Shown: piece after piece, positions 50,873 to 60,110 of the stretch | Numbering within the stretch: position 1 is the stretch's first letter | Layout: the number at the start of each line of letters is the position of its first letter | From: Actinomadura opuntiae | GTDB lineage: Bacteria > Actinomycetota > Actinomycetes > Streptosporangiales > Streptosporangiaceae | NCBI RefSeq assembly: GCF_030283205.1 | Contig: NZ_JASNWF010000034.1 | Span: 19,592 to 83,591, forward strand | Length of the DNA: 64,000 nucleotides | Direction: 5' to 3' | Translations under genes and position numbers: made by a program | The notes under the pieces: model-generated | Seen by the model: the letters and a program-made list of their open reading frames with translations, nothing else | Database searches by the model: none | What the model was told of the DNA's origin: nothing

Positions 50873-52147
50873 ATGGCGAATGTCGGGGCACGCGCGGCCA
50901 AGTGGCTTGTACGGGGATACATCGCCAGGAAGCAGCGTGCCGGGTTCAATCTCGAGTCGATCCGGTTCCTGCCGAACTCCACGCTGGCGCCGTTGCGCCG
51001 CGACGGCCTGGACCCGGTCAGCGACCTCACCGAGATCCGCGAAGCGCGGCCGGTCAGCAGGCTCCCGCTGCCGTTCGGCTTCGGCGTCTGGCTGGTGACC
51101 GGGTACGAGGCGGCCAAGGCCGTCCTCGCGGACGCGGACTCGTTCAGCAACGACCTGTCCAACCTGGTGGGCAAGGTGGACGTCCCGGCCGGGTTCACCC
51201 CCGGCGGGCTGGGGTTCTCCGACCCGCCCGTCCACACCCGGCGGCGCAAGCTGCTCACGCCGGAGTTCACCATGCGGCGGCTGAGCCGGCTCACCCCGCT
51301 GATCCACACGATCGTCGAGGAGCGGCTCGACGCGATGGCGGACGCGACCGGGCCGGTCGACCTGATGGAGCAGTTCGCGCTGCCCGTCCCGCTGCTGACG
51401 ATCTGCGAGCTGCTCGGCGTCTCCCACCACGACCGCAGCGACTTCCAGCGGCTGAGCAGCGCGCGGTTCGACCTGTTCGGCGGCGCGAGCGCGTCCGTGG
51501 GCGCGATCTCCGAGTCGATGGACTACCTGCTCGAGGTCGTCCGCCGGCAGCGCGCCGAGCCGGGCCCGGGCCTGATCGGCATGCTGATCCGCGAGCACGG
51601 CGACGAGCTCGACGACCTGGAGATCGCCGGGCTCTCCGACGGCGTGCTCACCGGCGGCCTGGAGACGACCGCGAGCATGCTCGCGCTCGGCTCCATCGTG
51701 CTGCTGCGCGACCGCGAGCAGTTCCAGCGGGTGCACGACGACGACCAGGCGATCGGCCCGTTCGTGGACGAGCTGCTGCGCTACCTGACGGTGGTGCAGC
51801 TGGCGTTCCCGCGGTTCGCCCGCAAGGACACCGAGGTCGCCGGGGTGCACATCGCCGAGGGCGACGTCGTGCTGATCTCGCTGTCGGCCGCCAACCGCGA
51901 CCCGGCGCTCGGCGACGCCATGGACGGCTTCGACGCCGCCCGCAGGACGCCGCCGCACCTGGCGTTCGGCTGGGGCGCGCACCGCTGCATCGGCGCGGAG
52001 CTGGCCAAGATGGAGCTGCGGGCCGCCTACCCGGCGCTCGTCCGGCGGTTCCCGGACCTGCGGCTCGCCGTCGAACCGGACCGGCTCAGCTACCGCAAGC
52101 TGTCGATCGTCTACGGCGTCAACTCGCTGCCGGTGCACCTCGGCTGA
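50873..52147 (+). CDS. Cytochrome P450
   Basis: 424 residues. Heme-binding loop FGWGAHRCIGAELAK with ligand Cys372, I-helix motif TGGLETTASMLA, K-helix ExxR in VDELLRY, and the B-C region GLGFSDPPVHTRRRKLL. It starts with about 50 residues before the core that include SIRFLPNSTLAPLRRDGLDP. Bacterial class I type, needing a ferredoxin and reductase that are not encoded nearby. Substrate unknown. The ATG at 50873 has no clear ribosome site. Confidence 0.95.
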   Translation: MANVGARAAKWLVRGYIARKQRAGFNLESIRFLPNSTLAPLRRDGLDPVSDLTEIREARPVSRLPLPFGFGVWLVTGYEAAKAVLADADSFSNDLSNLVGKVDVPAGFTPGGLGFSDPPVHTRRRKLLTPEFTMRRLSRLTPLIHTIVEERLDAMADATGPVDLMEQFALPVPLLTICELLGVSHHDRSDFQRLSSARFDLFGGASASVGAISESMDYLLEVVRRQRAEPGPGLIGMLIREHGDELDDLEIAGLSDGVLTGGLETTASMLALGSIVLLRDREQFQRVHDDDQAIGPFVDELLRYLTVVQLAFPRFARKDTEVAGVHIAEGDVVLISLSAANRDPALGDAMDGFDAARRTPPHLAFGWGAHRCIGAELAKMELRAAYPALVRRFPDLRLAVEPDRLSYRKLSIVYGVNSLPVHLG

Positions 52148-52196
52148 GCGCCGATCGGCGCGGGTAATCGCGGAGAGCGCGGGTAGTGGCCTCCGC

Positions 52197-53165
52197 GTGA
52201 CCTCACTACTCAAAGGCGTCCTGCGCGGTATGGCGGCCGGCGCCGCCGGCACGACCGCGCTCAATGCGACGACCGAAGCGGACATGGCGCTACGGGGCCG
52301 GCCGGCGAGCGGGACGCCGGCCGCCGTCGTCTCCGAGCTGGCCGGCCTCGCCGGCGTGCGCGTGCCCGGCGACGACCGGGAGCGCGGCGACCGGCTGGAG
52401 GGTCTCGGCGCGCTCAGCGGGTCGCTCGCCGGGGTGGCCGTGGGCGCGCTGGCGGGCGGCCTGCGCGCGGCCGGGATCCGGCTGCCGACGATCATCGGCG
52501 GGCCGCTGCTCGGCGCGGCCGCGATGGCGGCGGCCGACCTGCCGATCGCGCGGCTGGGGATCTCCGACCCGCGCACCTGGAGCAGGACGGACTGGATCTC
52601 CGACGCCGTGCCGCACCTCATCTACGGGATCACGACGCATGCCGCGCTCGCCGCGATGTTCCGCGCCGACGAGGAGCGCAAGGCCCTCCGGCAGCCGGCG
52701 CCCGACCGCGCGTCCGGCCGGGCCCTGGTGCGCGCCGCGGCGCTCGGGGCGGCCACGGGCGCCCGCAGTTCCGCCGGACTCAGCGCGCTGGCGATGCGTT
52801 CGCGGCGCTACCATCCGGGCCTGTCGGGGCGGCTCTCGCATCCCGCGGTCAAGACCGTGAACGGCCTGCTCACGGTGGCCGAGATGGGACTGGACAAGCT
52901 GCCGTCCGCGCCGCCGCGCACCTCGCCCCAGGTCCTGGCGCCGCGGGTGCTGCTCGCGGCGACCGCCGCCCGGGCCGTGGCCCGGCGGGACGGGATCCGC
53001 AGCGGGCCGCCGGTGCTGCTCGCCGCCGCCACCGCGACGGCGAGCGCGGCGGCCGGTGTCCGGCTGCGCGCCGCGGCCGCCCGCCGGACGGGCTCCGACC
53101 TGCCCGGCGCCCTCGCCGAGGACGCCGCCGCGGTGCTGCTCGGCAGGCTGGGAACCGCCCGCTGA
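52197..53165 (+). CDS. Multi-pass membrane protein, C-terminal half DUF4126-like
   Basis: 322 residues, Ala/Gly-rich with about five to seven weak hydrophobic helices. The N-terminal half (MTSLLKGVLRGMAAGAAGTT, IIGGPLLGAAAMAAADLPIA) is not recognised. The second half has the pattern LGAATGARSSAGLSALAMRS, then VAEMGLDKLPSAPPRTSP and RVLLAATAARAVARRDG, which resembles DUF4126 membrane proteins. It follows the P450 by 49 bases and starts with a GTG at 52197. Function unknown. Confidence 0.72.
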   Translation: MTSLLKGVLRGMAAGAAGTTALNATTEADMALRGRPASGTPAAVVSELAGLAGVRVPGDDRERGDRLEGLGALSGSLAGVAVGALAGGLRAAGIRLPTIIGGPLLGAAAMAAADLPIARLGISDPRTWSRTDWISDAVPHLIYGITTHAALAAMFRADEERKALRQPAPDRASGRALVRAAALGAATGARSSAGLSALAMRSRRYHPGLSGRLSHPAVKTVNGLLTVAEMGLDKLPSAPPRTSPQVLAPRVLLAATAARAVARRDGIRSGPPVLLAAATATASAAAGVRLRAAAARRTGSDLPGALAEDAAAVLLGRLGTAR

Positions 53166-53208
53166 TACAGTGGTGACGGACGAATGATCTCGCAGAGGGA
53201 GACCAGAA

Positions 53209-53238
53209 GTGGCGGGTGAAGACGACATCTCCGGGTGA
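53209..53238 (+). CDS. Mini-ORF (9 codons) upstream of the ABC-F gene, candidate attenuator peptide
   Basis: GTG at 53209 with GGGAG upstream starts MAGEDDISG and stops at TGA 53236-53238, 130 bases before the ABC-F start. It sits in a 203-base gap with a -10-like TACAGT at 53166-53171. ABC-F resistance genes are often controlled by such short upstream ORFs that detect ribosome-bound drugs. No homologous leader is recognised, so this is a positional call. Confidence 0.45.
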   Translation: MAGEDDISG

Positions 53239-53269
53239 TCCCGGATGTGATCGGCCACCGGTGCGCGCG

Positions 53270-53302
53270 GACGAGCGCCGCCGCCGTGGCCGCGCCGTCG
53301 TC
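53270..53302 (+). terminator. Hairpin between the mini-ORF and ABC-F gene
   Basis: Arms GACGAGCGC and GCGC-cg-TCGTC pair with a two-base bulge and 13-base loop, then TGATCATTT follows. This is a plausible intrinsic attenuator in the leader. A smaller hairpin CCGGG/CCCGG overlaps the mini-ORF stop codon. Confidence 0.4.
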
Positions 53303-53368
53303 TGATCATTTCCCTGCCCCTGCCCGGGCGGCTCCCGCGCGCCCGCTGCCTTCCACGAGGTCGTTCAC

Positions 53369-55003
53369 GTGTCCGACGCACGCATCATCTGCTCCGGCCT
53401 GTCCTTCTCCTGGCCCGGCGACGTCCCGCTCTTCCACGACCTGTCGTTCTCTGTCGGCGGCGGCCGGACCGGGCTGGTCGCGCCCAACGGCGCCGGCAAG
53501 AGCACGCTGCTCGAGCTGATCGCCGGCGAGCGGCGGCCGTCCGCCGGCACCGTCGCGGTCGAGGGCGTCCTCGGCCACCTGCCGCAGACGCTCCCGCTCG
53601 CCGGCGACCTGACCGTGGCCGACGTGCTCGGCGTCGCCCCGGTGATCCGGGCGCTGGACGCCATCGAGTCCGGCGACGCCGCCGAGGAGCACTTCGCCGT
53701 CATCGGCGACGACTGGGACATCGAGGAGCGCACCCGCGCCCAGCTCGACCGGCTCGGCCTCGGCGACGTCGGCCTGGACCGCCGCCTGGACACCCTCAGC
53801 GGCGGCCAGGTCGTCTCGCTCGGCCTCGCCGCCCAGCTGCTGAAGCGGCCGGACGTCCTGCTGCTCGACGAGCCGACCAACAATCTCGACGCCGACGCGC
53901 GGCACCGGCTGTACGACGTCCTGGAGGACTGGAACGGGTGCCTGCTCGTGGTGAGCCACGACCGCGCCCTGCTCGACCGGATGGACCGCATCGCCGAACT
54001 CGACCGAGGCGAGGTGCGCCTGTACGGCGGGAACTTCACCGCCTACGAGGAGGCGCTGCGGGTCGAGCAGGACGCCGCCGAGAAGGACGTCCGCAGCGCC
54101 GAGCAGGAGGTGAAACGGGAGAAGCGGGAGATGCAGCAGGCGCGGGAGCGGGCGGCGCGGCGGCAGAGCAACGCCGCGCGCAACGTCAAGGACGCGGGCC
54201 TGCCCAAGATCCTCGCCGGTGCCCGCAAGAGGCGCGCCCAGGAGTCGGCCGGACGGGCCGACGGGACGCACGCCGCGCGTCTCGGCGACGCCCGCGCCCG
54301 CCTCCAGGAGGCCGAGCGCGCGCTGCGCGACGACCAGGCGATCAGCCTGGAGCTGCCCGGCACCGCCGTCCCCGCCGGGCGGACGGTCTTCCTCGGCGAG
54401 CGGATGCGGATCCGCCACGGTGACCGGGACGTGTTCGCCGGGCCCGGCGTGAGCCTGGAGATCCGCGGGCCCGAGCGCATCGCGCTGACCGGCGCGAACG
54501 GCGCCGGCAAGTCGACCCTGCTCCGCCTGATCCACGGCGACCTCGTCCCTGAGGGCGACGGGCGCACGCGGCGGGCCGACGGCCGCGTCGCGTACCTGTC
54601 GCAGCGGCTCGACCTGCTGGACCTCGAAGGCACCGTGGCGCGGAACCTCGCCGCGTTCGCGCCGGGCATGCCGGAGGCCGGGCGGATGAACCTGCTCGCC
54701 CGCTTCCTGTTCCGCGGCGACCGCGCGCACCTGCCGGTGGGCGTGCTGTCGGGCGGCGAGCGGCTGCGCGCGACCCTCGCGTGCGTGCTGTACGCCGAGC
54801 CGGCGCCCCAGCTGCTGCTCCTGGACGAGCCGACCAACAACCTCGACCTGACGAGCGTCGCCCAGCTCACCGCCGCGCTGAACGCCTACCAGGGCGCCTT
54901 CGTGGTGGTCAGCCACGACGAGCGGTTCCTCGCCGACGTCGGGGTGAACCGCCGGCTGCGGCTGGCGGAGGGCCGGCTGCTGGAGGACGCCGCACCGGCC
55001 TGA
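53369..55003 (+). CDS. ABC-F family ATPase
   Basis: 544 residues with two ATPase domains and no membrane segment. Domain 1: Walker A APNGAGKST (about 38), signature LSGGQVVSLGLAAQLL, Walker B VLLLDEPTNNLD. The P-site tRNA interaction motif linker is about residues 228-310, basic and helical (EQEVKREKREMQQARERAAR). Domain 2: TGANGAGKSTLL, LSGGERLRATLACVL, LLLLDEPTNNLD. ABC-F proteins act on the ribosome, protecting it from antibiotics or assisting translation; the subgroup cannot be fixed by eye. GTG start at 53369, preceded by a possible attenuator. Confidence 0.93.
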   Translation: MSDARIICSGLSFSWPGDVPLFHDLSFSVGGGRTGLVAPNGAGKSTLLELIAGERRPSAGTVAVEGVLGHLPQTLPLAGDLTVADVLGVAPVIRALDAIESGDAAEEHFAVIGDDWDIEERTRAQLDRLGLGDVGLDRRLDTLSGGQVVSLGLAAQLLKRPDVLLLDEPTNNLDADARHRLYDVLEDWNGCLLVVSHDRALLDRMDRIAELDRGEVRLYGGNFTAYEEALRVEQDAAEKDVRSAEQEVKREKREMQQARERAARRQSNAARNVKDAGLPKILAGARKRRAQESAGRADGTHAARLGDARARLQEAERALRDDQAISLELPGTAVPAGRTVFLGERMRIRHGDRDVFAGPGVSLEIRGPERIALTGANGAGKSTLLRLIHGDLVPEGDGRTRRADGRVAYLSQRLDLLDLEGTVARNLAAFAPGMPEAGRMNLLARFLFRGDRAHLPVGVLSGGERLRATLACVLYAEPAPQLLLLDEPTNNLDLTSVAQLTAALNAYQGAFVVVSHDERFLADVGVNRRLRLAEGRLLEDAAPA

Positions 55004-55102
55004 TCACCGCCATGACCAGGTATTTGCGATGAATGCCCGATTCGCTGGCGGGTATCGGAGTCGGCGTGGCCGTGACCGTCTGAGCCGACCTTCGGGGGGA
55101 TC

Positions 55103-55489
55103 ATGAAGGAGCACGAACTGGTGTCGGCCGTCCGCGAGACCGGGCGCATCGACACCCCTGACCACGCCGAGCGCGCCATCAGCGCCACGCTCGCGGTCCT
55201 CGGCGAGCGGCTGGCCGGCGGCCAGAGCCGCGATCTGGCCGCCCAGCTGCCGCCCGCGCTGGCCGGGTCGCTGCCCCGCCAGGGCGGCGGGGAGAAGTTC
55301 GGGCTGGAGGAGTTCTACCAGCGCGTGGCCGACACCGAGGGCACCCGCCCGGCGCAGGCGCGCCAGCACGCCCGCGCGGTGGTGGCCGCCGTCAAGGCGT
55401 CCGTCGAACCGGGCCTGTTCGAGCATGTGATCGCGCAGCTCCCGGCCGACTACGACGACCTGCTCGGCACCCAGCCCGTCCAGCACTGA
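55103..55489 (+). CDS. DUF2267 family protein
   Basis: 128 residues, soluble and helical. The family pattern is clear: HAERAISATLAVLGERLAGG, ARDLAAQLPPAL-like SRDLAAQLPPALAGSLP, and FYQRVADTEG..PAQARQHARAVVAAVKASV, ending LPADYDDLLGTQ. These proteins are common in stress or gas-vesicle loci and resemble inter-domain helical bundles; function unknown. ATG at 55103 follows GGGGG. It stands alone. Confidence 0.88.
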   Translation: MKEHELVSAVRETGRIDTPDHAERAISATLAVLGERLAGGQSRDLAAQLPPALAGSLPRQGGGEKFGLEEFYQRVADTEGTRPAQARQHARAVVAAVKASVEPGLFEHVIAQLPADYDDLLGTQPVQH

Positions 55490-55602
55490 CCCGCGCCCGC
55501 CCGGGCGGCCCCACCGGCCGCGGCGGTCCCGCCCGGGCGCTGCCGCGCGTCACCGGTCCTCTACGATGCGGCGCAGGGGACCGAAGGGACGGGGGCGGCT
55601 CG

Positions 55603-56778
55603 ATGCGCGGGCGGGACGGCGGACTGCGCAGGCGAGGCAGGGCGCTGCCCGCGGCCGTCGCGGCGGCGGTGGCGCTGACCCTCGCCGCCGACGCGTGGGT
55701 GATCATCACGGGCCGGGCGGACGGAGGCGGGCACGAGCGCCCGCGCGGCGACCTGGTCTCGGTCGCCAGGGCGGGCGCGCCGCCCGTCCCGGCCGTCGCC
55801 CCGCTGACCCGCCGCTACACGCCGCACCTGCTGGTCGCCGGGTCGACGCCGCTGCCGGCGCGGGCGGTCGAGCGCGCCCGGCGGCTCAAGGGCGTCACCG
55901 GGCTCACGGTCGTCGACGCGGCCCGCGCGCAGGTCGGCGGGCACCGCGTGGGGCTGCTCGGCGTGGACCCGTCGTCGTTCCGGGCGTTCGCGCCGGAGGC
56001 GACCGCCGAATCCGACCAGCTGTGGCGGACGGTGGCGTCCGGCGGCCTCGCCCTGTCGTTCTCGCTCGGGCAGGACGGCGCGTTCCCTCTCGGCACGGTC
56101 GTGCGGGCGGGCAGCAGCACGCATCCCGGCCAGGTGCGGGTCGGCGCGTACGCGTCGATGGGGATCGGCAGCGTCGACGCGGTCGTTTCGCACGCGCAGG
56201 CCCGCGCACTCGGCCTGCCCGAAGGCAACGCCCTCCTGCTCAGCGCGCCAAAGACCGACGTCCGCAAGCTGGGCAAGCGGCTGAAGCGGATCCTGCCGCG
56301 CGGGACGAAGATCGCGGCACTGAGCGCGGCGTCCTCCCCCGCCAAGGCGGTCAAGCCCAAGAACGCGCCCCGGTTCACCGGACGCCCCGACGGGACGCTG
56401 CCCCCGCGCACCCCCATCACCGGCAACCTGATGACGCCGACGATGCGCACCGCGCTGCTGGAGATCAACGGGATGTTCGGGCCGTTCCCGACCATCGGCT
56501 GCTACCGCTCCACCGGCGACCCGCAGGACCACGGCGACGGGCGGGCCTGCGACTTCATGGAGAACACCGCGGGCCGCATGCCGAGCGCGCAGGCGCAGCG
56601 GCACGGCGACGAGGTCGCGGCGTACGCGGTCGCGAACGCACGGCGCCTCGGCGTCTCCTACGTGATCTGGAAGCAGCACATCTGGAACGTGCGGGGCGGC
56701 GGATGGCGCCCGATGGCCGACCGCGGGAGCATCACCCAGAACCACTACGACCACGTGCACATCTCGGTGCTGCGGTAG
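55603..56778 (+). CDS. Secreted protein with ARB-07466-like C-terminal domain
   Basis: 391 residues. The N-terminus has a basic region and hydrophobic helix (about 13-31, LPAAVAAAVALTLAADAWVI), acting as signal or anchor. The middle part (about 60-230) is unrecognised and Ala/Val-rich. The last 120 residues form the ARB-07466-like domain: TPTMRTALLEINGMFG, CYRSTGDPQDHGDGRACDF, and YDHVHISVLR with His residues resembling M15-type zinc peptidases. A role in cell-wall processing is possible. ATG at 55603; convergent with the phosphatase gene, stops 4 bases apart. Confidence 0.85.
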   Translation: MRGRDGGLRRRGRALPAAVAAAVALTLAADAWVIITGRADGGGHERPRGDLVSVARAGAPPVPAVAPLTRRYTPHLLVAGSTPLPARAVERARRLKGVTGLTVVDAARAQVGGHRVGLLGVDPSSFRAFAPEATAESDQLWRTVASGGLALSFSLGQDGAFPLGTVVRAGSSTHPGQVRVGAYASMGIGSVDAVVSHAQARALGLPEGNALLLSAPKTDVRKLGKRLKRILPRGTKIAALSAASSPAKAVKPKNAPRFTGRPDGTLPPRTPITGNLMTPTMRTALLEINGMFGPFPTIGCYRSTGDPQDHGDGRACDFMENTAGRMPSAQAQRHGDEVAAYAVANARRLGVSYVIWKQHIWNVRGGGWRPMADRGSITQNHYDHVHISVLR

Positions 56779-56782
56779 GCGG

Positions 56783-58783
56783 TCAGGGCAGGTCCTGCTC
56801 GCACCACACCGACTTGCCGTCGGTGGTGCGGCGGACACCCCAGCGCTGCGCGAGCCGCCCGACGACGTGCAGGCCGCGCCCCGACTCCAGCATGTCGTCC
56901 TCGTCCTGGTGGCGGACGCGCGGCCGGCCGTCGGAGGAGTCGAACACCTCGCACACCAGCCCGCCCTCGCGGACCAGCCGCAGCCCGACGCGCCCGCCGG
57001 CGTGGCTGATCGCGTTGGTGACGAGCTCGGAGACCAGCAGGACGGTGGAGTCGGTGAGCTCCTCCAGCCCCCAGCGGGCGAGCCGGTCGCGGACCAGGCC
57101 CCGCGCCCGCCGCACGGCGGCCGGCTCGGCGGGCAGCTCCCAGGTGGCGTGGTGGTCCTCGGAGATCCGGCACAGCCGCGCCACCAGCATCGCGATGTCG
57201 TCGCGGTGCTGGTCGTCGTAGACGCCGTCGAGCGCCGCCTGGCACAGCTCCCCCAGCGGCCGCGCGGCGGCGCCGGGCCCGAAGACGCCGCGCAGCCGGG
57301 CCAGGCCGTCGTCGATGTCGCGGGCCCGGTTCTCCACCAGCCCGTCGGTGTAGAGGAACAGCAGCGTGCCGTCCTCGACGGTGAACTCGCGGCTGACGAT
57401 CGGGCCGTCGCCGCCGACGCCGAGCGGCGGCGCGGGCGGCACCGCGAGGTAGTACGACTCCGCGCCGGGCGGGGCCAGCAGCGGCGGCAGGTGCCCGGCG
57501 CTGGCGACCTCGCACCGGCCGCTGACCGCGTCGTACACGACGTAGGCGCAGGTGGCGAAGTGCGGTTCGCGGTCGCCGAGGGTCCGCATCAGCGAGTCGA
57601 GCCGCTCCAGCGCCTCGGCGGGCGGCAGCTCCAGCTCGGCCAGGGTGTGGATCGCGGTGCGCAGCCGGCCCATGGTCACCGCCGCCTTCACCCCGTGCCC
57701 GGCGACGTCGCCGACGACGAGCGCGACCCGCGCGCCCGGCAGCGCGATCGACTCGTACCAGTCGCCGCCGACCTCGATGAGCCGGCTGCCCGGCAGGTAG
57801 CGGTGGTGGACCTCGATCGGGGACGGCGCCGACAGCCCGGTCGGCAGCAGGCTGCGCTGCAGGGTCAGCGCGGTCGCCCGCTCCAGCGAGTACTGCCGGG
57901 CGCTCTCCACGAAGACCGACGCGCGGCCGGCGAACTCCATCCCGATATCGATGTCGTAGCGGTCGAAGGGGCGGTGCGCGGCGTTGCGGACGCAGACGAA
58001 GAAGCCGAGCACGCCCGCCGCCGAGATGATCGGCAGCAGCAGCATCGACGAGCCCTTGAGCAGGTCGGCGACCGGCGGGCGGTGCCAGACCTCGGCGAGC
58101 CGCGCCGCGCCCTCGCCGTTCAGCGCGGTCAGCTCCGGCCCGCCGGTCTCCAGGCATCGAGCGTAGGGGGTGCCCGCCGGGTAGACGACGGACTCGCCGG
58201 TCGGGAACGCGGCGTCCCACGCGGGGTCGCCGTCGTCGAACCCGATCGCCATCCGGCGCAGCGGCGGCCCTTCCGGGCCCGCGGGCGCCTCGTCGGCGTC
58301 GAGATGGCTCTCCAGCAGCATCAGCGCGCCGGAATTGCAGAAGTGCGGGACGAGGACGTCCATCAGCCCGCGCGCGAGCAGTTCCAGATCGAGGGTGGAG
58401 CCGATGCGGGGTAAGCCGTCGTCCAGCAGGGCCCGGCGGATGACGGCTGGGTCGACGAACCGGTCGGCGAGCGGCACCGGGACCCGGATGACCGCCAGCG
58501 CGGCGAGGCCGCCGGGCTCGCCGCCGTTCATCGGGTGCACGGTGACGACCGCGTCGAGGGTGCCGCCGCCCGAGGTCTCGACGGCGAGCATGGCGGTGCG
58601 CTCCCGCCCGTGCTTCACCGCCTCCAGCAGCGGTTCGAGCGCGCCGGGGATCACCTCGTCGAGGCAGGCGCCCAGGAGACCGTCCGGATTCGCGGAGAGA
58701 ACTGCGGCGGCGTTCCGCTCGGACTGGAGTATTCTCCCCGAGGAATCCGTGCCGAGAATGAGAATTCGGGTGGACGACTCCAT
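56783..58783 (-). CDS. SpoIIE-type serine phosphatase with GAF and anti-sigma-factor-like kinase domains
   Basis: 666 residues. Order: a PAS-like domain (1-115), a GAF-like domain (about 140-325), a PP2C/SpoIIE phosphatase (about 345-540) with VGGDWYESIALP, VVGDVAGHGVKAA and FLYTDGLVENR metal sites, and an HATPase domain (about 550-660) with SELVTNAISHAGG (N-box) and GRGLHVVGRLAQRWG. Such proteins both dephosphorylate anti-anti-sigma factors and act as kinase-like anti-sigma factors. No sigma or anti-sigma partner is adjacent. ATG at 58783 chosen; an in-frame ATG six codons upstream is equally possible. Confidence 0.9.
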   Translation of the reverse strand: MESSTRILILGTDSSGRILQSERNAAAVLSANPDGLLGACLDEVIPGALEPLLEAVKHGRERTAMLAVETSGGGTLDAVVTVHPMNGGEPGGLAALAVIRVPVPLADRFVDPAVIRRALLDDGLPRIGSTLDLELLARGLMDVLVPHFCNSGALMLLESHLDADEAPAGPEGPPLRRMAIGFDDGDPAWDAAFPTGESVVYPAGTPYARCLETGGPELTALNGEGAARLAEVWHRPPVADLLKGSSMLLLPIISAAGVLGFFVCVRNAAHRPFDRYDIDIGMEFAGRASVFVESARQYSLERATALTLQRSLLPTGLSAPSPIEVHHRYLPGSRLIEVGGDWYESIALPGARVALVVGDVAGHGVKAAVTMGRLRTAIHTLAELELPPAEALERLDSLMRTLGDREPHFATCAYVVYDAVSGRCEVASAGHLPPLLAPPGAESYYLAVPPAPPLGVGGDGPIVSREFTVEDGTLLFLYTDGLVENRARDIDDGLARLRGVFGPGAAARPLGELCQAALDGVYDDQHRDDIAMLVARLCRISEDHHATWELPAEPAAVRRARGLVRDRLARWGLEELTDSTVLLVSELVTNAISHAGGRVGLRLVREGGLVCEVFDSSDGRPRVRHQDEDDMLESGRGLHVVGRLAQRWGVRRTTDGKSVWCEQDLP

Positions 58784-58956
58784 CGCTCGATTATGGGACA
58801 TGGCGCCGCCGGATGAGGCCGATACGGCGCGGTAGACCGGCCCGCAATTTCGTTCCTGCGGGCGGCCCCCGTTATCGGCGAATGGACGCCGCGGGCCGGG
58901 CGCGGATCCGCGCCGCACGCGCCCGCCCCCGCGGAGCCCGGTCGCGCACCCCGGGG

Positions 58957-59730
58957 TCAGCCGCGCGTCCGGAGTTCCTCCAGGTACTCCTGCCACGTCC
59001 GCTGGCCGGCCTTGTGATCGGGGGCCAGGTGGTGGCCCTCCTTGAAGCCCCGCGCGGTCTTGCCGAACAGCGGAACCGGCAGCCGCACGCCGTGCTTGCC
59101 GCGCGCCTGGAGGTAGCTCCGGGCCATCTCCTCCAGCGTCAGCACCTCGGGGCCGCCCATGTCGTCGACCCGGCGGGCGGGCCCGGGTGCGAGCGCCAGC
59201 TCGGCCATCCGCGCGGCGACCTCGTCCACGTCGATCGGCTGCACCCGCAGCCCGGACGGCAGCGGCATGATCCCGGGGACCTTGGTGAGGACGTCCAGCA
59301 CCATCGCGGGGAGCGTGTGGAACTGGGTGGTCCGCAGGATCGTGTAGGGCAGCCCGGAGTCCTCGATGAGCCGTTCCACCTGGTGCTTGATCCGGTAGTA
59401 CGGGTAGGGGATCTTGTCGACGCCGACGATCGAGATGTAGACCAGATGCGGTGCGCCCTGCTTCCACGCGGCGTCGACGAGGTTGCGGGCGGCGGTCAGG
59501 TCGTCCTTGTAGTGCCGCCAGTCGCTGGCGCAGTGCACGATCGTCTCGGCTCCGGCGAGGGCCCCGGCGAGCCCCTCGCCGGTCTTCAGGTCCGCCCGGT
59601 GCCAGGCCACGCCGTCCTCGCCGGTCCTGGAGCGCCGGCTCAGCGCGCGCACGGGCGCGCCGTCGGCGGCGGCGAGCCGGCGGGTCAGGGGCGCGCCGAG
59701 CGTCCCGCTCGCCCCGGTCACGATGATCAT
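58957..59730 (-). CDS. NmrA-like NAD(P)-binding protein
   Basis: 257 residues of the atypical SDR/NmrA type. Cofactor loop VTGASGTLGAPLTRRL, then RALSRRSRTG suggests NADP preference; no YxxxK catalytic pair in the standard form, YYRIKHQVERLIEDSGLP being the equivalent helix. Substrate unknown; possible redox sensor or isoflavone-reductase-like enzyme. The ATG at 59730 with GGAGG overlaps the stop of a truncated ECF sigma gene as ATGA. NmrA-like genes are known neighbours of ECF41-type sigma genes. Confidence 0.9.
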   Translation of the reverse strand: MIIVTGASGTLGAPLTRRLAAADGAPVRALSRRSRTGEDGVAWHRADLKTGEGLAGALAGAETIVHCASDWRHYKDDLTAARNLVDAAWKQGAPHLVYISIVGVDKIPYPYYRIKHQVERLIEDSGLPYTILRTTQFHTLPAMVLDVLTKVPGIMPLPSGLRVQPIDVDEVAARMAELALAPGPARRVDDMGGPEVLTLEEMARSYLQARGKHGVRLPVPLFGKTARGFKEGHHLAPDHKAGQRTWQEYLEELRTRG

Positions 59731-60110
59731 TGGCTCCTCCTTCGTCTGCTAAGAGGGACCGGGCAGTCTCCCAGAGCGTGACAGCGCGCGGGCGGCGAAT
59801 GCGAGCTTGTCCGGATTGGCTCGGGCAGCCACGGGCCCGTGTAGGTCTCGCGGCGCGCCCGCGCGGAGGCGAGCCGGTTGAGACACAGGTTGGTGACGAC
59901 CTTGAACAGCCAGGCGCGGGGGTCCTCGACGGCGGCCCGGTCCGTGCCGTTCCAGCGCAGGTAGGCGTCCTGCACCGCGTCCTCGGCCTCCTGCACCTCG
60001 CCGAGCATCCGGTAGGCCAGGCCGGTCAGCCGGGGCCGCAGCTCCTCGAACGCCGCCAGCCCGTCCTCGTCCATGGCCGCGGGCTCCGCGGGCCCGGTGC
60101 CGGGCTGCAT
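59727..60110 (-). pseudogene. Truncated ECF sigma factor (SigJ/ECF41-like), region 2 only
   Basis: The 127-residue frame begins with a sigma region 2: FEELRPRLTGLAYRMLGEVQ, EAEDAVQDAYLRW and DPRAWLFKVVTNLCLNRL, then ARRETYTGPWLPEP, the ECF41/SigJ linker. At that point homology stops: the remaining 30 residues (IRTSSHSPPARCHALGDCPV) are unlike region 4 and the SnoaL-like tail, both of which are missing. An internal deletion has removed about two thirds of the gene and left the downstream NmrA start. It cannot recognise a -35 element, so I call it broken. The start overlaps the spermidine-synthase-like stop region. Confidence 0.8.
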
